DNA from: an uncultured Clostridia bacterium
GTDB taxonomy: Bacteria; Bacillota; Clostridia; Oscillospirales; Oscillospiraceae
Assembly: GCA_937890525.1 (NCBI GenBank)
Contig: CALADI010000022.1
Coordinates: forward strand, 1-64,000
DNA length: 64,000 nt
Direction of reading: 5' to 3'
Under the pieces are notes generated by a model. It saw only the letters and a program-made list of their open reading frames with translations. It was not told the DNA's origin and did not search any database. The position numbers were made by a program, and so were the translations under genes. Below, piece by piece: positions 57,159 to 64,000 of this stretch (position 1 is its first letter; each line of letters begins with the position of its first letter).

Positions 57159-58613
57159 TCAGGATAATGTAAATTGCAGTAATTCCACATTGCCCCTTCC
57201 CTTATATCGCAGATATAGCGGACATCTGCTTGCAGGGCACCCGGCTTTTTGGGATAGTTTTGCAGTATCTAAGTCCGTACCCACATCGTTCCAGTGACGG
57301 GAAATTCTGATTTCCCCAACACTCTGACCGTCTTCGCTGCCAAGGATCTCCATAATGCCATCGCCTCCACGGGCGGTAATGGTAATGTGCTTTGTTTGCG
57401 TCAGGTCAAAGTACTTATAGCCCACAACACAACCATTTTTGATGCCACATATGCTTGCTTTTGGTGCATTCGTTTCGGTATCTACATTTACTTCTCCGTC
57501 TGTGGGTTCTTTCGGCTCATAATCGGAACCATCCTGTGTAATGTAGGGGCCACCCATGGGATTGTGTAGGCCGAAAATACCACTGCTTTTCAGGCAGCAG
57601 GCAATGTACGCAGGGTAGGTTCCAATACCGCGCAGCGGACCATCATTCAGACCACAGCTGGTAGATTCCACCATGGAGATACTGCCATCCTCTTTTATTT
57701 CAATTCGTTCTGCCACCGGTTGACGGTTTGTCGTTTTACCTGTTCTGCGATGGTCAAAGATATACCACTGACCCTTTACGCACACCATGCCCCCGTGGCT
57801 GTTGCCCATGGGGTAAGCGGCGTTCATCAGCTTCCGGCCATTCAGACCGATATCACTGGAAGAATGGATCGGACCTTTGTGAATGAATCCCTTGTCCGGG
57901 AAAAGGCTCATGGCATAGTTCAGACCAGTTATGTCAGTAGCAGGGTAGACGAGGTAATACCACTTTCCGATATGGCGGATGGAAGGCCCTTCCCAATAGT
58001 TCGGCTTCTTCGAATTGAAGTCAGCCGGCAAAATAATTGTCGGTTCCCCAATGATCGTCAGCATATCGGAGTGTAACTCCATTACAAACAGCCCTTTAAT
58101 CTCGTGCCCGAAATTACCATTGGATGGCTGCCCACTTCCAACATAAAGGTAAATCCTGCCGTCATCGTCTACCAAAACAGCTGGGTCAAAAACGAACCAA
58201 TCCTCAGGATTCGAGCCGTATACCCTTCCGTCCGGGAAATGAACGTCCCCCAGGTATTCAAATTTTCCCCCAGGCGTATCACAGACAGCAACAGAAGCGA
58301 TTGAAGAATTCTGGACCGAATAAAAAAGATAATATTTTCCGTCTGTCCCCTGAACCACATCCGGTGCATAGTATAGAAGATTTTTCGTGTTCCATGGCGT
58401 TTGGTCTTTCCGAAAAATAATGCCCTCATAACGCCAGTCGGACAGATCGTCTTCCGGAGCCGACCAAGCGACATAATCATTGACACAGTATTCTTTACTC
58501 CCGAATTGGTCATGGCTTCCATAGATATACACACGACCATCGAACAGCCGGGGCTCTGCGTCTGGAATATACTCCCAGCTGGGTAGATATGGATTGAAGC
58601 ATTGGCGTTTCAA
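57159..58613 (-). CDS. Glycoside hydrolase family 43 enzyme
   Basis: The 484-residue product has the five-blade propeller signs: YIPDAEPRLFDGRVYIYGSH (base Asp), YYAPDVVQGTDGKYYLFYSV (second Asp), NYWEGPSIRHIGKWYYLVYP (acid Glu), and NSHGGMVCVKGQWYIFDHR. A C-terminal domain of about 110 residues (YKYFDLTQTKHITITARGGD) looks like a CBM6-type module. GH43 enzymes release L-arabinose or xylose from arabinoxylan pieces, fitting the downstream pentose genes. It is the first gene of the minus-strand operon and divergent from the AraC gene. Confidence 0.93.
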   Translation of the reverse strand: MKRQCFNPYLPSWEYIPDAEPRLFDGRVYIYGSHDQFGSKEYCVNDYVAWSAPEDDLSDWRYEGIIFRKDQTPWNTKNLLYYAPDVVQGTDGKYYLFYSVQNSSIASVAVCDTPGGKFEYLGDVHFPDGRVYGSNPEDWFVFDPAVLVDDDGRIYLYVGSGQPSNGNFGHEIKGLFVMELHSDMLTIIGEPTIILPADFNSKKPNYWEGPSIRHIGKWYYLVYPATDITGLNYAMSLFPDKGFIHKGPIHSSSDIGLNGRKLMNAAYPMGNSHGGMVCVKGQWYIFDHRRTGKTTNRQPVAERIEIKEDGSISMVESTSCGLNDGPLRGIGTYPAYIACCLKSSGIFGLHNPMGGPYITQDGSDYEPKEPTDGEVNVDTETNAPKASICGIKNGCVVGYKYFDLTQTKHITITARGGDGIMEILGSEDGQSVGEIRISRHWNDVGTDLDTAKLSQKAGCPASRCPLYLRYKGRGNVELLQFTLS

Positions 58614-58677
58614 ATTGGTTTTCCTCCTTTATTTCCTTTGAGTTTTATGGTACACTTGTGACGAGGGGGTGATTCAA
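58614..58677. promoter_or_regulatory. Divergent GH43/AraC control region
   Basis: Only 64 bases separate the GH43 start from the AraC-family regulator start. The stretch carries both ribosome binding sites (AAGGAGG on the minus strand, GAGGGGG on the plus strand). The regulator probably acts here, but no clear -35/-10 pair or operator repeat could be fixed by eye. Confidence 0.45.
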
Positions 58678-59712
58678 GTGGAACATATTTGTCATTTGTT
58701 TTTTCGAAATACTGACGAAGTTCGTCGGCAAGATGGCTCGTTTATTGTCAACTTTCTGAGTAATAAAACCGCGGACAGAGATTATTATTCCAAGCTGTCC
58801 ATAGCAACCAGTGTCCACACCCAAGAAGAGTATCTCTTCTCAAATTACATGGATCAGAATTCCTTCTGTCTCCACACCCCAGAAGAAAGTGCATTCTTCG
58901 CGGAAACTTATCTGCACAAGCACAACTTTTTTGAGCTGATGTACATCATGCGGGGAAGTGCTTCCGTAATGATTGAAGATGAAAAAGTTACCTATACCAA
59001 AGGGAATCTATGCTTAATGAACCGCAACACCATGCACTGCGAGACAGATATGTCCGATGCAGACATCCTGTATATCAGTATTGATCCGTCCTTGATCGTC
59101 CAATGGCCGAAGGGAGTGGCACAGCCTTTTCAATATAAAAGCATTCTCAACCGATTTTTTACTGAAAATCTATCTGAGCGGACCGGAAGCAAGCGTGACT
59201 ATGTAGATTTTCGGCTGCTTGGAGAGGATCAGATCCCCAGTATTGCAGAGGAGATCATTGCAGCATATACAAAAAAGCGGATCGGTTATCAATTTGATAT
59301 CTATTCGTCATTGCTTCGGCTCTTTGCCGCACTGGAAAATCCAGAGCTATATAAAGCAACTTATGTATCTCTGGGTTATGGTCGGGAGCTGGTCACGGTG
59401 GAAAAGGTCAAACAAATCATAGAAGAACGCCATGGTGTGATACGTAGGACAGAACTAGCCAGAGAGGTGAATTATTCCTGCGAATATATTTCTCGAATCA
59501 TCAAGGCCCATACCGGATATACCCTCAAAGCCTATTGCCAGAAAGTACAAATGCAGGAAGCGGCCCGGCTTTTGAAGAGTACCGATTTGCCTGTCAGCAA
59601 AATAGCTGCTTCGCTGGGATATGAAAACCGCACACAATTTTACAAAGTATTTCAGACGGAATATCAAATTGTTCCGTCTGAATACAGGAAAGCCATTCGT
59701 GCGAAAAAGTAA
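58678..59712 (+). CDS. AraC-family transcriptional regulator
   Basis: The 344-residue product has an N-terminal cupin-like sensor with YLHKHNFFELMYIMRGSASV and TKGNLCLMNRNTMHCETDMS (about 75-125) and a C-terminal double HTH with REVNYSCEYISRIIKAHTGY, and LPVSKIAASLGYENRTQFYK (last 100 residues). The GTG at 58678 has GAGGGGG 8 bases upstream. A GTG three codons earlier is too near it. It faces the GH43 operon and is the likely sugar-responsive regulator of it. Confidence 0.93.
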   Translation: MEHICHLFFRNTDEVRRQDGSFIVNFLSNKTADRDYYSKLSIATSVHTQEEYLFSNYMDQNSFCLHTPEESAFFAETYLHKHNFFELMYIMRGSASVMIEDEKVTYTKGNLCLMNRNTMHCETDMSDADILYISIDPSLIVQWPKGVAQPFQYKSILNRFFTENLSERTGSKRDYVDFRLLGEDQIPSIAEEIIAAYTKKRIGYQFDIYSSLLRLFAALENPELYKATYVSLGYGRELVTVEKVKQIIEERHGVIRRTELAREVNYSCEYISRIIKAHTGYTLKAYCQKVQMQEAARLLKSTDLPVSKIAASLGYENRTQFYKVFQTEYQIVPSEYRKAIRAKK

Positions 59713-59734
59713 AATGAATCTTTTTACAGAGCTA

Positions 59735-59768
59735 GGAGAACCAGTTAAAACTGGTTCTCCTTATTTAT
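59735..59768. terminator. Bidirectional terminator
   Basis: GGAGAACCAGTT pairs with AACTGGTTCTCC (59735-59760) followed by TTATTTAT on the plus strand, between the converging AraC and transporter genes. Confidence 0.8.
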
Positions 59769-59772
59769 AGGA

Positions 59773-61239
59773 TCAATTCTTTCCGTTTTTCTCAAAAAAG
59801 GCTTTCATTTCAAGGCGAATCTGGTTTGTTATGGGATATTTCTTGTAGATAATAACGGAGATAATACCAAGAACAGCCGGCACCAATCCCATAATTACGA
59901 TAAACCAGTCCAGCATGACAGGAATCTGGGAGACATCACCTGCGAAGCGGTTGCCCTCTTCTACAACATAGCCGATGCCCGTGAGAATCATTCCAACAAT
60001 TGTGGCAGAGAAAGCTGTCTGCAATTTCGTAATGAATCCATCTGTAACTGTCGTCAGTGCGGAACGATCCTTGCCGGTTTTATAAATCCCATAGTCAACG
60101 ACTTCCATCTGTACAAAATTCTGAGGAACAAAATCCGTACCAACGCCGGTTGCTATAATGAACATAGTGATAAAGAACAACCAGGGCGCATGCTGCAGAA
60201 ATCCGGCAATCTGGGCCACGAACAGGATACAACCGCCAATAGCCTGAACCGTCAGCAGGAAGCAAGTCATTTTGACAGGGTCTTTAAAGAGCTTCATAAG
60301 AGGCCTTCCGAGAATCGCCCCAAGAACCATGGGCACGACCGTAATAACAGACGAAATACCACTATACACTGTAAAACGGTCCATATCCGCGATTCCGGTA
60401 GTTAGATCTGCGCAAAATCCCCACTTGATATAGTAGGTTGGGGTTGCAAAAACCAGTGTCCAGATAAAACCGGCGAACAAGCCTTTTGCTGCGAAAATAA
60501 CCATTGCCTTGTTCTCACGGAACAGATCAAAGAAGTCATGAAGCTTCAGCTTTTCAGTACGCTGTTCTTCCACATAGTGCTTTTCCTTAACGATAAACCA
60601 GCCAATCAGGGAGATCACAGAAGTACTTGCGACAAGGATCAAAATTACGATAGCTGCGGCATCGTGATAGCTCATGCCGCCTGCGTTCAGCGCAATGACT
60701 GCGATTGTAAACACGATGTTGGCAACAACTCCTGTGAGGAAAGACATTAATCGGGGTCCGATTACCAGCTTCGTTCTTTGATTCTCGTCAGCGGACATGG
60801 TTCTGTAAAGCAGGATGTCTTTATAGAAAGAACTGCCAATGTCATAGACAAGATAGAACACGATTACCCACACGGTCAGGAGCAGGGGTGTGTCGAGGAT
60901 CGAATTAGGGAGTGCGAAAAGGGCGATTGTACCGATGGCTTCCATGATAATGCTTATCAGGAAAAAGGGCTTGTATTTGCCGACCTTCGTGCGTTTTGAG
61001 CTGTCAATGATGAAGCCCTGAATGGGATCGTTCACCGCATCAATAATTCTCGCAGCCATGAGAATCACACTTGCCAGAAGTGCTGCGTTGCTGATACCGG
61101 AATACTCCGTCATGTACACCATAAGCAAAGATGACATTAGTACGCCGGTAAGAGCATGAGTGAATGAAAGTGTTGTTGTTCCAAAACACTCTTTGAGGCC
61201 AATGTACTCAGAACCCTTTCCTTTTGTATTCTTTTTCAT
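59773..61239 (-). CDS. GPH-family sugar:cation symporter (MFS)
   Basis: The 488-residue protein has about twelve membrane segments and the family patterns MAARIIDAVNDPIQGFIIDS and KRTKVGKYKPFFLISIIMEA, as in MelB/XynB-type glycoside-pentoside-hexuronide symporters. It would import xylosides, arabinosides or the like for the cytoplasmic hydrolases. It has its own promoter, apart from the hydrolase operon. Confidence 0.92.
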   Translation of the reverse strand: MKKNTKGKGSEYIGLKECFGTTTLSFTHALTGVLMSSLLMVYMTEYSGISNAALLASVILMAARIIDAVNDPIQGFIIDSSKRTKVGKYKPFFLISIIMEAIGTIALFALPNSILDTPLLLTVWVIVFYLVYDIGSSFYKDILLYRTMSADENQRTKLVIGPRLMSFLTGVVANIVFTIAVIALNAGGMSYHDAAAIVILILVASTSVISLIGWFIVKEKHYVEEQRTEKLKLHDFFDLFRENKAMVIFAAKGLFAGFIWTLVFATPTYYIKWGFCADLTTGIADMDRFTVYSGISSVITVVPMVLGAILGRPLMKLFKDPVKMTCFLLTVQAIGGCILFVAQIAGFLQHAPWLFFITMFIIATGVGTDFVPQNFVQMEVVDYGIYKTGKDRSALTTVTDGFITKLQTAFSATIVGMILTGIGYVVEEGNRFAGDVSQIPVMLDWFIVIMGLVPAVLGIISVIIYKKYPITNQIRLEMKAFFEKNGKN

Positions 61240-61280
61240 ATATTTCCCTCCTTTATTTCTGTAGAGTTTGTGCTAAATAT

Positions 61281-61309
61281 ATAATAAAGAATTAAAAGGT
61301 TCTGGACAA
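61281..61309 (-). promoter_or_regulatory. Probable promoter of the symporter gene
   Basis: On the minus strand -35 TTGTCC (61304-61309), a 17-base spacer and -10 TATTAT (61281-61286) lie 40 bases before the symporter start. Confidence 0.45.
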
Positions 61310-61534
61310 TGTCAAAAGGTTACCCTGTTTATATAAAGTGTATCAAAATATGCATTTCTGTGTTTTGACAAGAGAACAGCAAGAAAATGTTACATATATT
61401 GCTGATATTCGGATAAATGTTATCACGAATCATGCTGTAGGAAAAACACAGAAATACAATGATGGTGGCGTGCAGTACGATGCGCCTCTTTGATCACCAG
61501 AGCATTATTTCACCTTGTTTTGCTTGCATATGAT
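61310..61534. other. AT-rich spacer, no gene seen
   Basis: Between the symporter promoter and the hydrolase fragment there is an AT-rich stretch with no reading frame that looks coding. It may hold regulator binding sites, but none is clear by eye. Confidence 0.4.
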
Positions 61535-61784
61535 GATTAAAGCAGTTCAACAATTTATGCTTGGGAATGTACTGAACAGTGAAAAGCTGGCTAAGCTGCG
61601 CAGCGGTACGATGCTTCTCAACGGCAAGGAACTGGTTTTGGGCGAGAATGATATGCTGCCTGAACTCGTGGGTATGAAGACCTCCGGACAGGTTGAAATC
61701 GATCCCGGCGGCTGCACCTTCTTTGTGATCTATACACACCATTACCGCAAGCGTCAGCGCACACAGGAAAGGCAAGGTGCGTGA
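61535..61784 (+). pseudogene. C-terminal fragment of a glycosidase-like protein
   Basis: The frame reads AVQQFMLGNVLNSEKLAKLR, GTMLLNGKELVLGENDMLPE and TSGQVEIDPGGCTFFVIY, which resembles the last beta domain of GH30/GH79-like hydrolases (ending with a line of the type ...ITFFVI). There is no start with a binding site and no barrel before it, so it is best seen as a leftover. The exact family is uncertain. Confidence 0.4.
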
Positions 61785-61829
61785 CATGATGGGACGGAAG
61801 AATCATAAGGTAATACGAGGTGAGTGCAG

Positions 61830-62009
61830 ATGAAGAAGGTTCCGCAGGATATGATGTGCGTTTTATTGCAGACGCTTTTGGATAAAAACCTGATTACGCA
61901 GGATGTGCATGATAAATCCCAGGAGAAAATCCTTGGCACATTGGACTGGCCGGATATTTTCTGCTATGCTGGGGACGACGGAAAGGAGGCAGAAAATGGA
62001 TATTCGTAA
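61830..62009 (+). CDS. Small protein upstream of the recombinase
   Basis: The 59-residue product begins MKKVPQDMMCVLLQTLLDKN and continues LITQDVHDKSQEKILGTLDW, then PDIFCYAGDDGKEAENGYS. GAGGTG lies 7 bases before the ATG at 61830. It overlaps the recombinase start by 14 bases, so the two are co-expressed. It looks like the short helical proteins (SHOCT-like or accessory) next to serine recombinases. A role as recombination directionality factor is possible but unproven. Confidence 0.65.
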   Translation: MKKVPQDMMCVLLQTLLDKNLITQDVHDKSQEKILGTLDWPDIFCYAGDDGKEAENGYS

Positions 62010-63663
62010 AATTCGAGGGGAAATGCGAATGGGAAGGTCGATTTTTGACCTTCCCTTACGGGTAACTTTCTATGCCCGTGTATCAACAGATCAGGATGAG
62101 CAGCTGAATTCTCTGGAAAATCAGGTGAAGCACTACACCGAGCTGATCCAAAGCAAGAAAAACTGGAAGTTCGTGCCGGGATATGTGGACGAGGGCATCT
62201 CCGGCACCAGCACGAAAAATCGTGACGATTTTAACCGGATGATTCGGGATGCCAAGGCAGGGCTGTTCGATTTTATCATCACCAAGGAGATCTCCCGCTT
62301 TTCCCGCTCCACCCTGGACTCTATCCAATATACCCAGGAGCTGCTGGACTATAATGTAGGCGTGTTTTTTCAGAATGACAACATCAACACCTTGGATACG
62401 GACAGCGAGTTCCGGCTGATCATCATGGCAGGCGTTGCCCAGGACGAGGTTCGCAAGCTCTCCGAACGGGTCAAATTCGGCTTCCGGCAGTCCATCAAAA
62501 ACGGCCGGGTACTGGGCAACGACAAGCTCTATGGCTATGACAAAAAGGATTGCATCCTGACCATCAAGGAGGAGGAAGCGGAGATCGTCCGCACCGTATT
62601 TGACCTCTATGGCAACCAGCGGCTGGGGACACGCTCCATTTCCAAGAAGCTCCGGGAGATGGGCTACACCAGCCGGATGGGCAATGACTTCAACACCCTG
62701 ACCATCCGGCACATGCTGGAAAACCCCAAATACAAGGGCTGGTACTGCGGCAACAAGACCCAGAGCATGGACTACCGCACCAAGAAAAAAGCCTTCCTAG
62801 ATGAAAGCGAGTGGGTTACATACCCGGACCCCAACATTCCTCCTATCGTTTCCGAAGAATTGTGGGATCGGGCCAATGCCCTTTACAAAGAGAGGAGTAG
62901 CGAAGTTATGTCCAAAAGCAGCGGAGAATCCTACCACAACCGGTATCCTTACAGCTGTAAAATCATCTGTGAGGAACACGGAACCACCTATCACCGCCAT
63001 GTGCTGAAAAAAAAAGCCGGAGATGAAGAAGCCTGGCAGTGCAAAATCTACCGAACCTACGGCGGCAACGCCTGTTCCTCGCCCCAGATCCGAAGCTGTG
63101 AGCTGGATGCGATTCTGGGCCAGATTTTCACCGAGCTGGTGAAGGACAAGCAGGCCATCATCGATTCTCTGGTAACGGTACTGGTCAATGTTCCGAAAGA
63201 GGTGGACTATGGCAAACTGCGAAGCAAGGTCCAATCCGACATAGCGGCCCTCCATGCCCGAAAGGATCGGATTTTGGATTTGCAGATTGCCGGTGCTATC
63301 GACATCAACGAATTCAAGGTTCGCAATGATGCCTGCAACCAACAGCTGATGCAGCTGGAAGCCCAGCTGACAGCCATTGCGCAGGAGCAGCTGCAAGCAG
63401 CGGAAAAGGATTTGGACATCGATGAAATCCGAAAGGCCCTGGAAAAGGAGCTGGATTTCTCCGAAGGCATCCGGTCTGCCTTGGTCGCCACCATCCTGGA
63501 TAAGGTCATCGTCAAAAAGGAGAGCACCAAAGAGGATATTCACTTGGAGATTTTCCTGAAGCTGGGGCAGATATATGCGGCGGTTTACGACCCGAAAAAT
63601 TATCCTGCAAGTGTTATCCCTGCAAGAAATACTACGCACAGGAATCGGAGCAGGAGGATCTGA
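61996..63663 (+). CDS. Large serine recombinase of the sigK element
   Basis: The 555-residue product has the resolvase domain (VTFYARVSTDQDEQLNSLEN with the catalytic Ser, YVDEGISGTSTKNRDDFNRM and TKEISRFSRSTLDSIQYTQE), a recombinase domain (GYDKKDCILTIKEEEAEIVR, NPKYKGWYCGNKTQSMDYRT) and a zinc ribbon part, then a coiled-coil region rich in E and Q (about 400-500). AAAGGAGG lies 7 bases before the ATG. The last 12 codons lie across and beyond the right end, over the resumed sigK. It likely excises and inserts the element. Confidence 0.95.
   Translation: MDIRKIRGEMRMGRSIFDLPLRVTFYARVSTDQDEQLNSLENQVKHYTELIQSKKNWKFVPGYVDEGISGTSTKNRDDFNRMIRDAKAGLFDFIITKEISRFSRSTLDSIQYTQELLDYNVGVFFQNDNINTLDTDSEFRLIIMAGVAQDEVRKLSERVKFGFRQSIKNGRVLGNDKLYGYDKKDCILTIKEEEAEIVRTVFDLYGNQRLGTRSISKKLREMGYTSRMGNDFNTLTIRHMLENPKYKGWYCGNKTQSMDYRTKKKAFLDESEWVTYPDPNIPPIVSEELWDRANALYKERSSEVMSKSSGESYHNRYPYSCKIICEEHGTTYHRHVLKKKAGDEEAWQCKIYRTYGGNACSSPQIRSCELDAILGQIFTELVKDKQAIIDSLVTVLVNVPKEVDYGKLRSKVQSDIAALHARKDRILDLQIAGAIDINEFKVRNDACNQQLMQLEAQLTAIAQEQLQAAEKDLDIDEIRKALEKELDFSEGIRSALVATILDKVIVKKESTKEDIHLEIFLKLGQIYAAVYDPKNYPASVIPARNTTHRNRSRRI
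63624..63628 (+). repeat. Right attachment core (attR) of the sigK element
   Basis: AAGAA, identical to 44866-44870, at the point where SigK coding resumes. It lies inside the recombinase gene near its 3' end. Confidence 0.75.
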
Positions 63664-64000
63664 TCTCCATCGGCACCATCGGGCTCATCAAGGCCATCAG
63701 CACATACCGGTTGGATAAAAACATCAAGCTGGCCACCTATGCATCCCGGTGCATAGAAAATGCTATCCTCTCACAGATGCGTCTTTCAGAGAAAAGGGGA
63801 AACCGGAACCCCGAAACCGGGAAATGGCGTGTTTTTACGGCAATTTCTAATAGAATGTATGTCCTTCTCCCCACTTTGGAAGACAATGTGAGGTTTGCTC
63901 CCTTATATATCCATAGATTCAAACTGTATGCCCCGCACAGAATCCTGGAAGCCACCATGATGAATCAGACCTACCATACCCACGAAGAAATCGCCTCTAT
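63629..64000 (+). CDS. sigK: sigK, resumed part (partial at window end)
   Basis: Joined to 44671-44870 this gives ...HIMKK then YYAQESEQEDLISIGTIGLI, KAISTYRLDKNIKLATYASR and CIENAILSQMR, the core-binding and -10 recognising region 2 of SigK. From about 63783 the residues (LSEKRGNRNPETGKWRVFTA) no longer match the usual SigK continuation with DVSLHDPIG-type sequence. The frame nevertheless stays open to the window end. Either this gene is unusual or a second insertion begins here. Confidence 0.7.

Larger units (their letters stand above)
44871..63628. mobile_element. sigK intervening (skin-like) element with carbohydrate cargo
   Basis: An 18,758-base segment interrupts sigK. It carries a large serine recombinase as its last gene, reading out of the right end, and has a 5-bp core repeat at both ends. 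In Bacillus and Clostridioides the skin element is removed from the mother-cell chromosome by such a recombinase to form intact sigK. The cargo here is a sugar-use island, not phage genes. The inner ends, if joined, extend the recombinase frame, which independently supports the boundaries. Several remnants show that it has gained and lost genes. Excision was not shown experimentally. Confidence 0.85.

Noticed and set aside
44871..63628. The insert as an ordinary prophage or an integrative conjugative element
   Set aside because: No capsid, portal, tail, relaxase or type IV secretion genes are seen, only a small sigma-like remnant; the split sigK and terminal recombinase fit a skin-type element better.
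62083..63639. Two long minus-strand frames opposite the recombinase
   Set aside because: Shadows; the plus-strand serine recombinase has all expected motifs.

Overview
The window looks like chromosome of a spore-forming Clostridia member, most likely from the Oscillospiraceae/Ruminococcaceae side. The evidence is the complete S10-spc-alpha ribosomal order with a zinc-type S14, L7Ae-like and L14e-like RNA-binding proteins in the translation operons, the Firmicutes run yicC-remA-gmk-rpoZ-priA-def-fmt-rsmB-rlmN-prpC-prkC-rsgA, cdaA-cdaR, and a mother-cell sigma factor gene (sigK). The assignment rests on gene order and protein resemblance only.

Layout. (1) 1-16020: one minus-strand S10-spc-alpha superoperon, rpsJ to rplQ, with secY, adk, map, infA and rpoA, starting at a near-consensus promoter (16010-16038) followed by a leader of about 260 nt that carries an attenuator-like hairpin. 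(2) 16121-30980: minus-strand housekeeping cluster from cdaA (c-di-AMP synthase) to rsgA, covering c-di-AMP synthesis, nucleotide supply, replication restart, translation initiation and rRNA modification, and PASTA kinase/phosphatase signalling. (3) 31005-35119: a frameshifted cysteine-desulfurase-like gene with a DUF3343 partner, then murD-ispD-ispF. (4) 35125-35540: rnpB (RNase P RNA) on the plus strand, divergent from murD. (5) 35564-40587: str operon (L7Ae-like, rpsL, rpsG, fusA, tuf) with its own promoter and no rpoBC upstream. (6) 40712-44342: ridA, a two-repeat lipoprotein and an ABC exporter.

(7) 44671-64000 is the most interesting part. The first 66 codons of sigK end at 44870 and the gene resumes at 63629 in the right frame. 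Between them lies an 18.76-kb DNA segment whose last gene is a large serine recombinase. This is the architecture of a skin (sigK intervening) element. The pieces share a 5-bp core (AAGAA), and joining the two inner ends as a circle extends the recombinase reading frame without a stop for 34 further codons, ending at 44974. That supports the boundaries independently. The cargo is not phage-like. It is a carbohydrate island with GH43, GH2, two SGNH/GDSL esterase-like proteins, a polysaccharide deacetylase-like protein, a GPH-family sugar transporter, an AraC regulator, and a pentose pathway (isomerase, FGGY kinase, L-ribulose-5-phosphate 4-epimerase, DUF4867). It also holds remnants: a gutted xylulokinase, a transketolase fragment, a transporter fragment, a conjugative-element sigma-like fragment and a group II intron tail. 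The inferred logic is that vegetative cells and the forespore keep the sugar genes, while the mother cell must excise them to make SigK. SigK similarity stops again at about 63782, so the locus may carry a second lesion or insertion.

All calls come from reading the sequence. No database search or folding program was run.
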